Of a DNA stretch of 64,000 nt, positions 7,039-16,291 are shown piece after piece. A model generated the notes under the pieces. It was not told where the DNA came from. It saw only the letters and a list, made by a program, of their open reading frames with translations, and did not search any database. Made by a program: the position numbers and the translations under genes. Numbering within the stretch: position 1 is the first letter of the stretch; each line of letters starts with the position of its first letter. The DNA lies in assembly GCF_014837015.1 (NCBI RefSeq), contig NZ_JACSPT010000002.1, positions 231,089 through 295,088 of the forward strand, read 5' to 3'. The DNA comes from Acinetobacter pecorum (GTDB lineage Bacteria > Pseudomonadota > Gammaproteobacteria > Pseudomonadales > Moraxellaceae).

Positions 7039-9693
7039 TCAGTCTTCTGGCTGTTCCTTAGTCTTTTCAAGTTCTTTTGATTCAGCGGCCAAGGTAGCAG
7101 CGAGGACCTCTGAATCGGCCTGGACCTCTTGTACAGGTGCTTTATCTTTTTGCTTTTTCTTCTTCTTTTTTTTCTTTTTCTTTGGTACTTCAACCAGTTC
7201 AGCACCATCTTCAATCGCTTGCCAATAATCCAGCTGTGCCATCACTGCGGCATAGATTGAATTTTTGCTATAACGTCCTTTTTTATCCAGCGTACCCACT
7301 GGTCGAGCCATCAGGATTTCTAATGCCTGATCAATGGTATCAATTGCATGAATATGGAACTGACCTTCTTCCACGGCAAGGGTGACATCTTTACGCAGCA
7401 TCAGATGCTGCATATTTTGTCGCGGAATAATTACACCTTGTTTACCGGTCAGGCCTTGTAGCTTGCAGGCATCGAAGAAACCTTCAATTTTGGCATTCAC
7501 GCCACCTACTGGCTGTACTTGACCTAGTTGGTTCATAGACCCGGTAATGGCCCAGGACTGATCAATTGGTAACTGGCTGATGGCCGAAAGTAGAGCTGAA
7601 AGTTCTGCCACTGTGGCACTGTCACCATCAACCTGACCATAACTTTGCTCGAAGGCCAATGCGGCAGAGAAGTGCAAGGTCTGTTCACGACCGAAATGTG
7701 CTTTCAGGAAAGACGCCATCAGTAACACACCTTTGGCATGCAGAGATCCACCGAGTTCTACACTGCGTTCGATATCCAGAATATCACCGCCACCCTGATA
7801 AACCGAAGCCGTCAGACGTGAAGGCAGACCAAATTCAACATCAGCATAATGAATCACCGACAGGGCATTAATCTGTCCCAGACGATGGCCACGGGTTTCA
7901 ATCAGTTGGGTACCACGGGTCAGATCCTGCCAGTATAGTTCACGTAAATAGCCGAGACGATATTTGCGGTGATCCAGTGCGGTATTGATGTGTTTTTCTG
8001 AAACCATCTTGTCACCTGCCTTGAAAGCATGATGATGTGCTTCACGGATCAGATCACCCAGTGTCAGGGCATGTAATGACAATGAACTTTGATCTTCAGC
8101 TTGACGGCTGGAATCGGTAAGCAATGCGGCCAGAGCAGACCGGTCAAAAGGCAGTAATTTATCGGATTGCACATAGTCGGCAATCAGTTGCATATAGGCC
8201 TGCTCGTTGTCGTCATTACGTTGTAATGTATCGGTAAAGTCAGCGCGGATTTTAAAGATGCTGCCCAGTTCAGGTTCAAGCTCTAAAATTTCATAATAAA
8301 TTTCAGGCTCTGCCAGCAAGATCACCTTGATATTTAAAGGAATCGATGCAGGTTCGATCGAAATACTGCCGGTCAGCGTGATCATATGCTCAAGTGAAGA
8401 CAGTTTTAAATGCCCGGATTTAAGCGCGCGTTTCAAACCTTGCCATGCATAAGGTTGTTCCAGTAGTTGTTCTGCTTCCAGCATCAGGAAGCCGCCATTG
8501 GCCTTATGCAAACTGCCTGGACGAATCAGGGTAAAGTCAGTCGTGATCGTGCCATTTTGGGTCAGCTGTTCTACATGACCCAGCAAGTTGTAATGGGTTG
8601 GAAAATCTTCAAAGATCACCGGCGCACCACTGTTCGGCTTGTGTGTGATAATCACATTGGCCTGATAACGTGCCGGAACGCGACTGAACAGTGCCGGAGT
8701 GAAATCGTCTTCTTCCTGTTCCAGCACAATTTCGACATTGTTAATAATATCTTCAGCATAATATTTCAGGTAATTTTCCAGACCTTCCACATGTTTGAAT
8801 TTTGCCAGAATCTGTTCTACTCGCGGCAGAACCACCTGCTTGGCAATATCACGATTTAGCACCTGTACGCGATCGCGTGCATCATCTTCCAGATCACCCA
8901 GATGTAGCCCTAGACGTTCCAGCTTTTTATCCATATAGCGCATGTTGGAAGCGAGTTCGGCACGATCTTTGTTGCTTAATGCGTTTAGATCTTCCTGAGA
9001 CATTTCCTGCAATTTGTCATCGATCAAATGCACAGGTACAAAACAGTGCTCATCGTGTCGCGAGATCAGCTTCAGATCCAGTTCTGCACCTTCTTTGGTG
9101 AGTTCAATCAGTGCCTGTTGTTGTTCATCCCCGGTTTCCTGGCGAATCATTTCAATGCGGTTGTGATAGCTTTCAGCAGTAAAACGGCGCTCAAGCTGTT
9201 TCAGGATGGTTTGCCAGCTTTGATTTAACATCGCCTGAAATTTTGGTGCCTGCCCAGGAGGCAGTTCCAGTGCAAGCGGCTGACGCTGGTTCTGAAAGTT
9301 ATTGACGTAGACCCAGTCGTTAGGAGTATCCATGGTTTTGGCATGCTGCTGTAGCAAACGCTTCACCATAGTGCGTTTACCGAGACCTGCTGTACCGACG
9401 GCAAAAATGTTATAACCGGAATAAGGCAGGGCAATCCCGGCCTCGACTGAAGCACGTGCACGATCTTGGCCCAGAAAATTATTCAGGGGCTTGATCCTTT
9501 TGGTAGACGCAGGAATTTTTTCTAGATTAGGAATATGCGTCAGTTGTATTGATTTTAAGCGGGTATGCTCAAGGGTGTTTTGAATTTCACTTTGTTCAAA
9601 TGCCGAGATGAGTAAATCTGAGCGGATATTTTCTGGTGTTGTCGTATTATTGCTGGCGATAGAAGAATTAATTTGATCGAGTCTCTGGGTCAC
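7039..9693 (-). CDS. Lon-like ATP-dependent protease (S16, YcbZ/LonB-type)
   Basis: An 884-aa AAA+ protein with a C-terminal Lon protease domain. Walker A (GTAGLGKRT) is at about 100-108. The catalytic dyad is visible: Ser692 in DGDSATVAE and Lys735 in GGVNAKIEG. The long helical region between them and the PROSITE-like arrangement fit the YcbZ/'ATP-binding protein' group, not classical Lon, since the Lon N-terminal domain is missing. An unusual C-terminal tail follows at 838-884: ten consecutive lysines, then an acidic, glutamate-rich end. The start is GTG at 9693 without a strong ribosome binding site. The gene is divergent from ampG. Substrates are unknown. Confidence 0.88.
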   Translation of the reverse strand: MTQRLDQINSSIASNNTTTPENIRSDLLISAFEQSEIQNTLEHTRLKSIQLTHIPNLEKIPASTKRIKPLNNFLGQDRARASVEAGIALPYSGYNIFAVGTAGLGKRTMVKRLLQQHAKTMDTPNDWVYVNNFQNQRQPLALELPPGQAPKFQAMLNQSWQTILKQLERRFTAESYHNRIEMIRQETGDEQQQALIELTKEGAELDLKLISRHDEHCFVPVHLIDDKLQEMSQEDLNALSNKDRAELASNMRYMDKKLERLGLHLGDLEDDARDRVQVLNRDIAKQVVLPRVEQILAKFKHVEGLENYLKYYAEDIINNVEIVLEQEEDDFTPALFSRVPARYQANVIITHKPNSGAPVIFEDFPTHYNLLGHVEQLTQNGTITTDFTLIRPGSLHKANGGFLMLEAEQLLEQPYAWQGLKRALKSGHLKLSSLEHMITLTGSISIEPASIPLNIKVILLAEPEIYYEILELEPELGSIFKIRADFTDTLQRNDDNEQAYMQLIADYVQSDKLLPFDRSALAALLTDSSRQAEDQSSLSLHALTLGDLIREAHHHAFKAGDKMVSEKHINTALDHRKYRLGYLRELYWQDLTRGTQLIETRGHRLGQINALSVIHYADVEFGLPSRLTASVYQGGGDILDIERSVELGGSLHAKGVLLMASFLKAHFGREQTLHFSAALAFEQSYGQVDGDSATVAELSALLSAISQLPIDQSWAITGSMNQLGQVQPVGGVNAKIEGFFDACKLQGLTGKQGVIIPRQNMQHLMLRKDVTLAVEEGQFHIHAIDTIDQALEILMARPVGTLDKKGRYSKNSIYAAVMAQLDYWQAIEDGAELVEVPKKKKKKKKKKQKDKAPVQEVQADSEVLAATLAAESKELEKTKEQPED

Positions 9694-9890
9694 TGTTGAA
9701 AATCCAAAACGAAATATTACGTTGATGAGAGTTAAGGTATACAGATTTACTTGAAAAATTCAAGCCAACATGTCGCTTTTCCCAGAAAATAAAAACCGGA
9801 AATGTGATAAATATATAAATCTTGTTGAAAGATACGCTATTACAGGATTGAATAGCAGCAATTGGTTTTTCTGCGGAAAATAATAAAGCA

Positions 9891-12059
9891 ATGACAACAC
9901 AAACGACGGGTTGGAAATCCGCATTTACAGCATTTTTAGATCGACGTGCCTTGATTATGCTGTTCTTGGGATTTTCGGCTGGTGTGCCGATTCTTCTGAT
10001 TTTTTCCAGTCTGTCTTTATGGTTAGGTGAGGCCGGAATCAGCAAAAGTGCTGTAACTTTCTTTAGCTGGGCGGCATTGGGCTACTCTTTTAAATTTGTC
10101 TGGGCTCCGCTCATTGATGAACTGCCAGTGCCCTTTTTGACCAAGGCCTTGGGACGCCGTCGTGCCTGGTTGCTGATCGCCCAGATTCTGATTGTCTGTG
10201 CCATTCTGATTATGGCATTTTCTGATCCTGCGCTAGGAACGACCCATTTACAGCAAATGGCGCTAGGGGCAGTGCTGCTCGGCTTTTCCGCAGCAACGCA
10301 GGATATTGTGATTGATGCTTACCGGATCGAGCTGGCAGAAACCCAGATGCAGACTGTGCTGGCCGCCACCTATAATGCCGGTTACCGGATCGGGATGATT
10401 GTTGCAGGTGCCGGAGCATTATTTTTGGCTGCCTATCTGGGTACAGCGAAAGGCAACTATATTTATGATGCCTGGAAATGGACCTATATGGCGATGGCTG
10501 CGGTCATGATGGTGGGTATTGTCACCACACTGTCCATCCGGGAACCGCAGGTTAACCGGGTTCGCAAGCACTATGTACGCAGTGACTATTTTCGTCTGGT
10601 CGCGGTGTTTTTTGTTGCGGTCATCAGTTTTGTACTGAGCTATGTCTATTCGGGCAATCTGGTGGCCAGCGTCACGGAACAGTTTGCCATTCAAGATACC
10701 TTTGCCTTGTTTTGTTTTGAAGCTTTGCGTTTTATTGGCTCGGGTGCAGTAGCCTTTGCTGTTGGCGCCAGCCTGGTAAAAATGGGTGCAGTCAACAAGC
10801 AGATGGCCTATGAAACCTGGGTTGATCCGGTTGCCGATTTCTTTAAACGGTATGGTTTGAAGCTGGCTTTGGTGCTGTTATTGCTGATTGGTTTTTATCG
10901 GGTTTCCGATATTATTGCCGGGGTGATTTCCAATGTCTTTTATCAGGACCTGAATTTCAGTAAAGAGCAAATCGCTGAGGCGGTCAAAGTTTATGGCGTT
11001 ATTTTCTCTTTGATCGGTGGATTTCTGGGTGGGTTGTTGGCCCAGAAAATGAATATCATGAAACTGATGTTTGTCGGTGCTCTACTGGCCTGTTTGACCA
11101 ATCTCATTTTTATTGGGCTGGTCAAGTCAGGTGAACAACTGGCCGCTGTTGAAGTTAGGGTGGCTAATCAGGTTTATCAGGCAGATACAGATGAAGTTGG
11201 TTACTGGAAGCTGGAGCTACCGAGTGCCGTGCTGGCGCAAAGCAAGCAGTTACAAGTATCGGCTGCTTATCTGGATGGAGATGTTACTGATCAGGCCCCG
11301 GTACAAGTCAGTATGCCGTATTTAACTGAAAAACCGGGCAGCACCCAGTTACAGATCCTGCCGATTACGAGTGATAATACGCTTACAGCTGCTGAACAGG
11401 ACAAGACCATTGTGGTGCGTGGCCAGTATGTCGGTAAAGCACTGCCAGAAAATCAAAAGATCGTGTTGCAGATTAACGACCAGAATATTGATGCGAAACT
11501 GGAAAGTGAGGGCATATTTACTGCCGCGATTCCAGCACAGCAACTGATCCAGTCACCCGCACATATTATCAGTGCAGTCTTGATGCAAGATGGTCAGGCA
11601 CTGCAACAAACAACCCATGTTTATCAGGTCAATGAACAGTTGACCCATACCCCGAATCTGGATATTGATATCCAACCTTTAGCAGTGGTAGAGAGCAACA
11701 GTTCAGATACAGTCGAGGTCAGTGGTAAGGTAATTAAACCGTATAGCGACAAGTGGCTTTATTTTGCCATTATTGTCGATAACCTGGCTGCAGGGCTTGC
11801 AGGTGCTGCGTTTATTGCATTCTTGTCGAGCTTGACCAGTGTGTCATTTACCGCTGTTCAATATGCGATTTTTAGCTCTCTCATGACCCTGACGCCTAAG
11901 ATTTTAGGTGGATATTCGGGTACTATAGTCACCCATATCGGTTATCCGAATTTCTTCCTGATGACTACTCTAATCGGGATCCCCATTCTGATTCTGGTAG
12001 TCTGGGTTGCAAAATTGCTCGGTGAACACCAACAACAATCTGTACAAAAGGATGATTAA
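9891..12059 (+). CDS. ampG: AmpG-family muropeptide permease with an extra inserted domain
   Basis: AmpG imports GlcNAc-anhydroMurNAc peptides across the inner membrane for cell-wall recycling and influences beta-lactamase induction. The N-terminal half shows the MFS/AmpG pattern ([51 protein letters not shown]). At 722 aa it is much longer than E. coli AmpG (about 490). The excess is a hydrophilic, beta-rich stretch at about residues 410-616, placed between two transmembrane helices, after which the last helices resume ([17 protein letters not shown]). It is followed one base later by gloA, with a likely shared transcript. Confidence 0.9.
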   Translation: MTTQTTGWKSAFTAFLDRRALIMLFLGFSAGVPILLIFSSLSLWLGEAGISKSAVTFFSWAALGYSFKFVWAPLIDELPVPFLTKALGRRRAWLLIAQILIVCAILIMAFSDPALGTTHLQQMALGAVLLGFSAATQDIVIDAYRIELAETQMQTVLAATYNAGYRIGMIVAGAGALFLAAYLGTAKGNYIYDAWKWTYMAMAAVMMVGIVTTLSIREPQVNRVRKHYVRSDYFRLVAVFFVAVISFVLSYVYSGNLVASVTEQFAIQDTFALFCFEALRFIGSGAVAFAVGASLVKMGAVNKQMAYETWVDPVADFFKRYGLKLALVLLLLIGFYRVSDIIAGVISNVFYQDLNFSKEQIAEAVKVYGVIFSLIGGFLGGLLAQKMNIMKLMFVGALLACLTNLIFIGLVKSGEQLAAVEVRVANQVYQADTDEVGYWKLELPSAVLAQSKQLQVSAAYLDGDVTDQAPVQVSMPYLTEKPGSTQLQILPITSDNTLTAAEQDKTIVVRGQYVGKALPENQKIVLQINDQNIDAKLESEGIFTAAIPAQQLIQSPAHIISAVLMQDGQALQQTTHVYQVNEQLTHTPNLDIDIQPLAVVESNSSDTVEVSGKVIKPYSDKWLYFAIIVDNLAAGLAGAAFIAFLSSLTSVSFTAVQYAIFSSLMTLTPKILGGYSGTIVTHIGYPNFFLMTTLIGIPILILVVWVAKLLGEHQQQSVQKDD

Positions 12060-12060
12060 T

Positions 12061-12462
12061 ATGCGCATGCTGCATACCATGTTACGTGTAGGCAATTTAG
12101 AACAGTCTCTCAAGTTCTATACTGAAGTACTTGGCATGACTCTGCTTCGTAAGCGTGATTACGAAGAAGGTCGTTTTACCCTGGCTTTTGTCGGTTATGG
12201 CGATGAAGAAAATCATACTGTGCTGGAGCTGACGCATAACTGGGATACAGACCACTATGAGCTGGGCAATGGCTATGGTCATATTGCGATTGCAGTTGAT
12301 GATGCTTACAAGGCATGTGAAGAAATTAAAGCGCGTGGCGGTAACGTCGTACGTGAAGCCGGCCCGATGAAAGGTGGCGTGACTGTGATTGCATTTGTAG
12401 AAGATCCAGACGGTTATAAAATCGAGCTGATCCAGCAGGATCAGGATGCACGTAACAACTAA
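12061..12462 (+). CDS. gloA: Lactoylglutathione lyase (glyoxalase I)
   Basis: It converts the hemithioacetal of methylglyoxal and glutathione to S-lactoylglutathione in the cytoplasm. The 133-aa protein has the two-module vicinal oxygen chelate fold. The metal ligands of the family are visible: His5 (MLHTM), Glu in LELTHNW, His in GYGHIAI and Glu in YKIELIQ. ATG 12061 directly follows the ampG stop, with AAAGGATG upstream. Longer in-frame starts lie inside ampG and are not needed. The metal preference (Ni/Co, as in E. coli) is inferred from length and loop pattern. Confidence 0.95.
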   Translation: MRMLHTMLRVGNLEQSLKFYTEVLGMTLLRKRDYEEGRFTLAFVGYGDEENHTVLELTHNWDTDHYELGNGYGHIAIAVDDAYKACEEIKARGGNVVREAGPMKGGVTVIAFVEDPDGYKIELIQQDQDARNN

Positions 12463-12538
12463 GCGTGGTGTGGTGAAATATATGAAACATATTCATGTAT
12501 AGATGAAAATATTACATCAAGCTGAATGCGTAGTATCA

Positions 12539-12571
12539 GCCCGGCATCTGTTAAGATAGCCGGGCATTTTT
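12539..12571 (+). terminator. Terminator of ampG-gloA
   Basis: A 7-bp GC stem (GCCCGGC with GCCGGGC) is extended by a 4-bp inner stem and followed by ATTTTTAT. Confidence 0.8.
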
Positions 12572-12613
12572 ATATCAAACAATAAAATCTAAAATTTGAG
12601 GGATTAAAGGGAT

Positions 12614-13606
12614 ATGCTTAAATTCTTGGCATTGGATCGTTTTACGATACTGTTATTTGTGATGGTCTTGCTGGCCAGTGTATTGCCCGTTTCGGGGCAA
12701 GCGGCTGAAGTCTTTGGCTGGATAACAACAGGAGCCATTGCCATCCTGTTTTTTTTGCATGGTGCCAAATTATCTCGCGAGGCAGTTGTAGAAGGCATTA
12801 TGCACTGGAGATTACATACTTTAGTGTTTGCACTGACTTTCGTCATGTTTCCAATCTTAGGACTTTTAGCCAAGCCAATTTTATTGCCGATGCTCGGGCA
12901 GGAGCTGTATTGGGGCTTCCTGTTTATGTGTTTCTTGCCCTCTACGGTGCAGTCTTCGATTGCCTTTACCTCAGTGGCACATGGTAACGTCGCCGGGGCT
13001 GTGTGTAGTGCCTCTTTTTCCAATCTCATTGGTATGTTTATTACTCCGGTCCTGGTAGCATTTTTTATTCTTGGCCAATCTGAACATGATTTTGATCCGA
13101 CCACCTCGATTATCCAGATTACATTGCTGCTACTGGTGCCGTTTGTTCTTGGGCAGGTCTTGCGTCCCTGGATTTATCCTTACATGATGAAGGTGCCACA
13201 AATCGTCAAGATTTTCGATCAAGGCTCGATTCTTTTGGTGGTTTATGGGGCTTTCAGCAGTGCTGTAGTGGCCGGACTCTGGAATGAGGTTAGCCTGGGT
13301 ACCCTGTTATTGCTATTACTGGCCTGCTCGGTATTGCTTACCATTGTAATGCTGTTATCACTTTATATTCCGCGCTGGCTGGGCTTTAGCCGCGCTGATC
13401 AGAAAACGGCATTCTTTTGTGGTTCTAAAAAAACCCTGGCCAGTGGAGTGCCGATGGCGCAAATTTTATTTATTGGTCAGCCATTAGGTATGATTGTTTT
13501 GCCGATCATGATTTTCCATCAGATTCAGCTAATGGTGTGCGGAATTATTGCTAATCTGTGGGCCAAAGAGGATGAATCAGAATTAGCAGCAGAAGCAGAA
13601 GAATAA
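12614..13606 (+). CDS. Bile acid:sodium symporter family transporter (YfeH-like)
   Basis: A 330-aa inner-membrane protein with about ten hydrophobic helices. The family signatures FLPSTVQSSIAFTSVAHGN and, near the C-terminus, GSKKTLASGVPMAQILF are the two discontinuous-helix regions characteristic of the BASS superfamily YfeH/SLC10A7-type branch. The natural substrate of this branch in bacteria is not established. ATG 12614 follows TTAAAGGGAT. It is flanked by a terminator upstream and the rpmE promoter directly after its stop, so it is monocistronic. Confidence 0.87.
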   Translation: MLKFLALDRFTILLFVMVLLASVLPVSGQAAEVFGWITTGAIAILFFLHGAKLSREAVVEGIMHWRLHTLVFALTFVMFPILGLLAKPILLPMLGQELYWGFLFMCFLPSTVQSSIAFTSVAHGNVAGAVCSASFSNLIGMFITPVLVAFFILGQSEHDFDPTTSIIQITLLLLVPFVLGQVLRPWIYPYMMKVPQIVKIFDQGSILLVVYGAFSSAVVAGLWNEVSLGTLLLLLLACSVLLTIVMLLSLYIPRWLGFSRADQKTAFFCGSKKTLASGVPMAQILFIGQPLGMIVLPIMIFHQIQLMVCGIIANLWAKEDESELAAEAEE

Positions 13607-13636
13607 TTCGCATATTGCATTCGTTTCACGTATAAT
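13607..13636 (+). promoter_or_regulatory. Probable rpmE promoter
   Basis: TTCGCA at 13607-13612 and a perfect TATAAT at 13631-13636 are separated by 18 bases. The promoter starts right at the stop codon of the upstream transporter gene. Confidence 0.6.
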
Positions 13637-13641
13637 AATGC

Positions 13642-13801
13642 CCACTTGTTGTGCTTAGCTCTGACGGTATCCGTCTCGGTGGGCCAAAAGAATGGTCTGT
13701 TGTGGTGTTGATCTGCATGAACATTGTTCCTGCTTCCTCAGTTGAGAGTGATCAATAGCGATGACAGCTAAACCTTCTTGAACCTAATGGAGTAATCGAC
13801 G
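13642..13801 (+). promoter_or_regulatory. Long structured 5' leader of rpmE, possible L31 autoregulatory leader
   Basis: About 160 bases separate the predicted promoter from rpmE. The stretch contains short hairpins (for example GACGG-TAT-CCGTC near 13662-13674) and no open frame. L31 leaders with autoregulation are known in gammaproteobacteria; that this is one is inferred from position and length only. Confidence 0.4.
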
Positions 13802-14026
13802 ATGCGCGCCGATATTCACCCAAAATATGATACTTTAGTTGCTACTTGTTCATGTGGTAACGTAATCGAAACTCGTTCAGCTCTTGGTAAAGAAACTCTT
13901 TATCTAGACGTATGTTCAGCTTGCCACCCATTCTATACTGGTAAGCAAAAGAATGTTGACACTGGCGGTCGTATCGACAAGTTCAAACAACGTTTTGCTG
14001 GTATGTCACGTTCTGTTAAACGTTAA
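13802..14026 (+). CDS. rpmE: 50S ribosomal protein L31
   Basis: A 74-aa zinc-binding (C+) form of L31. The cysteines in TCSCGN and the C-x-x-C of [12 protein letters not shown] make the metal site. The sequence [10 protein letters not shown] and the end [12 protein letters not shown] are typical. ATG 13802 follows TAATGGAGTAATCGACG. It is located in the large ribosomal subunit at the intersubunit bridge. Monocistronic, with a strong terminator. Confidence 0.97.
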   Translation: MRADIHPKYDTLVATCSCGNVIETRSALGKETLYLDVCSACHPFYTGKQKNVDTGGRIDKFKQRFAGMSRSVKR

Positions 14027-14037
14027 TACCCAAAATG

Positions 14038-14067
14038 AAAAAAACGGGCTTCAAGCCCGTTTTTTTG
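14038..14067 (+). terminator. Terminator of rpmE
   Basis: The stem AAAACGGGCT/AGCCCGTTTT has a three-base loop and is followed by T7. Confidence 0.88.
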
Positions 14068-14125
14068 TGCCTGAAATTCAGAAAACTATAAGCTCATTTT
14101 CTGAATTTCAGGTGTGGAGAAGTAG

Positions 14126-16291
14126 TTAATGCTCTTGTACATCTATTAAATGATCCAGTTTTTTCTGGAAATAATTACCCTCAATAAAGCGGGCATCCAC
14201 ATTCCAGGCATTGGCAAACAAAGTCATGTCATTTAGTTCACGAATCACGATATTAACTGGCTTAATATCATTATAGCCGGTGATTTTTTCTTGCAGTTGC
14301 TCAATGCCAGTGTCACTGTTGAGCATCTGGGTCAATTCGGTGTGCAAGGACAGGGCATTGATATCGAATTCGCGCAATAAAGTTTCGCTATACATAGAAT
14401 GACCAAAGTCACGCAGTGAAATTCGTGCGCCATGCTCGCGTAAATTTCTCAGGTATTTCTGGGCATCCTGCTGGTTCATCAAGATATCTTCTTCAGAAAA
14501 CTGTAGGGTGAGCGGATGCTGCTGCTTACTGCGGATGATCGTAATCAGTTTGGAAATAAACTCAGGGAAAGTACGGTCTTTAAACAGTACAGCACGGTTT
14601 AAGTTCACGATTAAACGGGCATCTGGATACTGAACAATAAAGTTATGTAGCTGCTTACTGGATTCTACCAGAATCCAGCGGTCCAGTTTAATGGACAGCT
14701 CATCATCTTCACGAAGTTCTACAAGATTGGAAATATCCTGCCATTTATTTTCAAAGATAAAGCCGCTGGTCACTTCATACATGTACAGATCAGTATCTTC
14801 TTTATCATAAAGCTGTTGATATTTCAGATGAATTTCACCACGGTCCAGACATTCACTTAAAGTTTTTAAAATAGAAGGTGTAGCGCTCGGAAGAGAGGTG
14901 ACTGCTGGACTGATCGTCGCAACTGTTGGGCTGGCAACTGGTTTGTCAGCAACACTGAAGTCTATACTCGGCATATCTAAAGAGCTTGGACTGCTAGATG
15001 AAGATGGAATGTCGAGTTTAAATTCAGACGCCACTTCTGCTTGAGGTAATGGAGTAGAGAATGCTTGTGCAATCAATGTATTGCAATGTATTTCATCCTT
15101 TAACCCCTGTTCAAGCATGACATAGCCCAAGCGTAAATTGAGAGGGAATGACTTTTGTCCTACTGTAATAAGTTGTGGCTTGCTTAAGGCATTTAAACTG
15201 ATCAGTTTGGATTCAAGAATTGCTTTAGAATCTGCCTGGAACAGACCAACAATGACGTCATATTCGAGTTTAAATAGTGGAAGTCGGGTCTGCTCCATGA
15301 GGAACTCTTTGACTGTATTAAAGTACCCACTAAAAGTAGTCCAGTCGGATTGCAGAAGTTCTGGGTCATAAGCACCGAAGGAGAAAGTGACCAAGGCATT
15401 AGCAGGTGCAGACTGCTTGTTCAGTTCGCGCTTAAGTAACTGGAAAGTGCTTGGTTTTCCTGCAGTCTTCTCGGTAGTAACGGCTTGCGACTGGGTATCA
15501 ATGCTAATTTGCACTGCATCTTCTTCAGAGGTTGAGGGCAAGAATTCCAGTTTTAAAGGACCCGATGCTGATACCTGGGGATTAAGGGATTGGATTTCGA
15601 CCCGACCTAAATCAAACTGACCTTGAGAAATCTTTTTGAAACGTGTTTTGAAATCATTTAAGTCTGAAGGCTGAAGAAGATCCAGAAGTGGTAACCCAAT
15701 AATTTCATCTTCATTTTGCAGGCCAAACAGTTTCAGGTAGTCTGCATTGGCTTGAATATGAATCCCTTCCTGAATGGTTGCGACAGCCCGGTTGCTGTCA
15801 TCTACTAAAGATTGTGCCTGAATCTGTGCCGTTTCCAGTTCATTCATTAAATATTGCTGGGTCTGCGATAAACGGCTGAATGACAATGCTCGAACCAGTC
15901 CCACATAAAAGCGTTCCAGGTAATCGAAATTGAGAATGTCATAGATCCCTTTATGGATATATTGTGCATATTGTTCAGCGCGGTAATCATCTGGTTTAAG
16001 CAAAATCATCGGCAGATTGGGTTGCTGCGAAAGACGCACCAGACTTAAGGCCTGTTCATATTTAAGGTCATATGCACGGCCAAAAATAATCAGATCCCAG
16101 TTGAAATTTAACTGCTTTTCAAAAGATTTCAGGTCATCTAGCAGAACAGCATTGACCTGATAATCATTATTCGTCAGAAGATCACAGATTTGGTTATATC
16201 TAATTTGATTATCATCAATAATGAGTAAACGTGTTTCAGTACGTTTTAACTTTTTAGACAATAATGGATTTCTCACTTCAATGCTTCCCAT
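14126..16291 (-). CDS. Receiver-like / PAS / degenerate EAL domain protein
   Basis: A 721-aa multi-domain signalling protein. An N-terminal receiver-like domain (about 20-140, LLIIDDNQIRYNQICDLL) is followed by a PAS-like region (about 165-250), a central GGDEF-like region without a GGDEF motif (about 280-420), a low-complexity Ser/Pro/Ala linker and a C-terminal EAL-type domain (about 475-715). The catalytic EAL motif reads EVT and the usual DDFG loop reads RDFG, so phosphodiesterase activity is unlikely. FimX of Pseudomonas has a similar layout and binds c-di-GMP to control type IV pili; equivalence is inferred, not shown. It overlaps the PilZ-type gene by 19 bases, which indicates co-translation. 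Confidence 0.8.
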   Translation of the reverse strand: MGSIEVRNPLLSKKLKRTETRLLIIDDNQIRYNQICDLLTNNDYQVNAVLLDDLKSFEKQLNFNWDLIIFGRAYDLKYEQALSLVRLSQQPNLPMILLKPDDYRAEQYAQYIHKGIYDILNFDYLERFYVGLVRALSFSRLSQTQQYLMNELETAQIQAQSLVDDSNRAVATIQEGIHIQANADYLKLFGLQNEDEIIGLPLLDLLQPSDLNDFKTRFKKISQGQFDLGRVEIQSLNPQVSASGPLKLEFLPSTSEEDAVQISIDTQSQAVTTEKTAGKPSTFQLLKRELNKQSAPANALVTFSFGAYDPELLQSDWTTFSGYFNTVKEFLMEQTRLPLFKLEYDVIVGLFQADSKAILESKLISLNALSKPQLITVGQKSFPLNLRLGYVMLEQGLKDEIHCNTLIAQAFSTPLPQAEVASEFKLDIPSSSSSPSSLDMPSIDFSVADKPVASPTVATISPAVTSLPSATPSILKTLSECLDRGEIHLKYQQLYDKEDTDLYMYEVTSGFIFENKWQDISNLVELREDDELSIKLDRWILVESSKQLHNFIVQYPDARLIVNLNRAVLFKDRTFPEFISKLITIIRSKQQHPLTLQFSEEDILMNQQDAQKYLRNLREHGARISLRDFGHSMYSETLLREFDINALSLHTELTQMLNSDTGIEQLQEKITGYNDIKPVNIVIRELNDMTLFANAWNVDARFIEGNYFQKKLDHLIDVQEH

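Noticed and set aside
9668..10045. 125-codon minus-strand ORF upstream of ampG
   Set aside because: It overlaps the start of ampG and the start of the Lon-like gene antisense, with no supporting signals.
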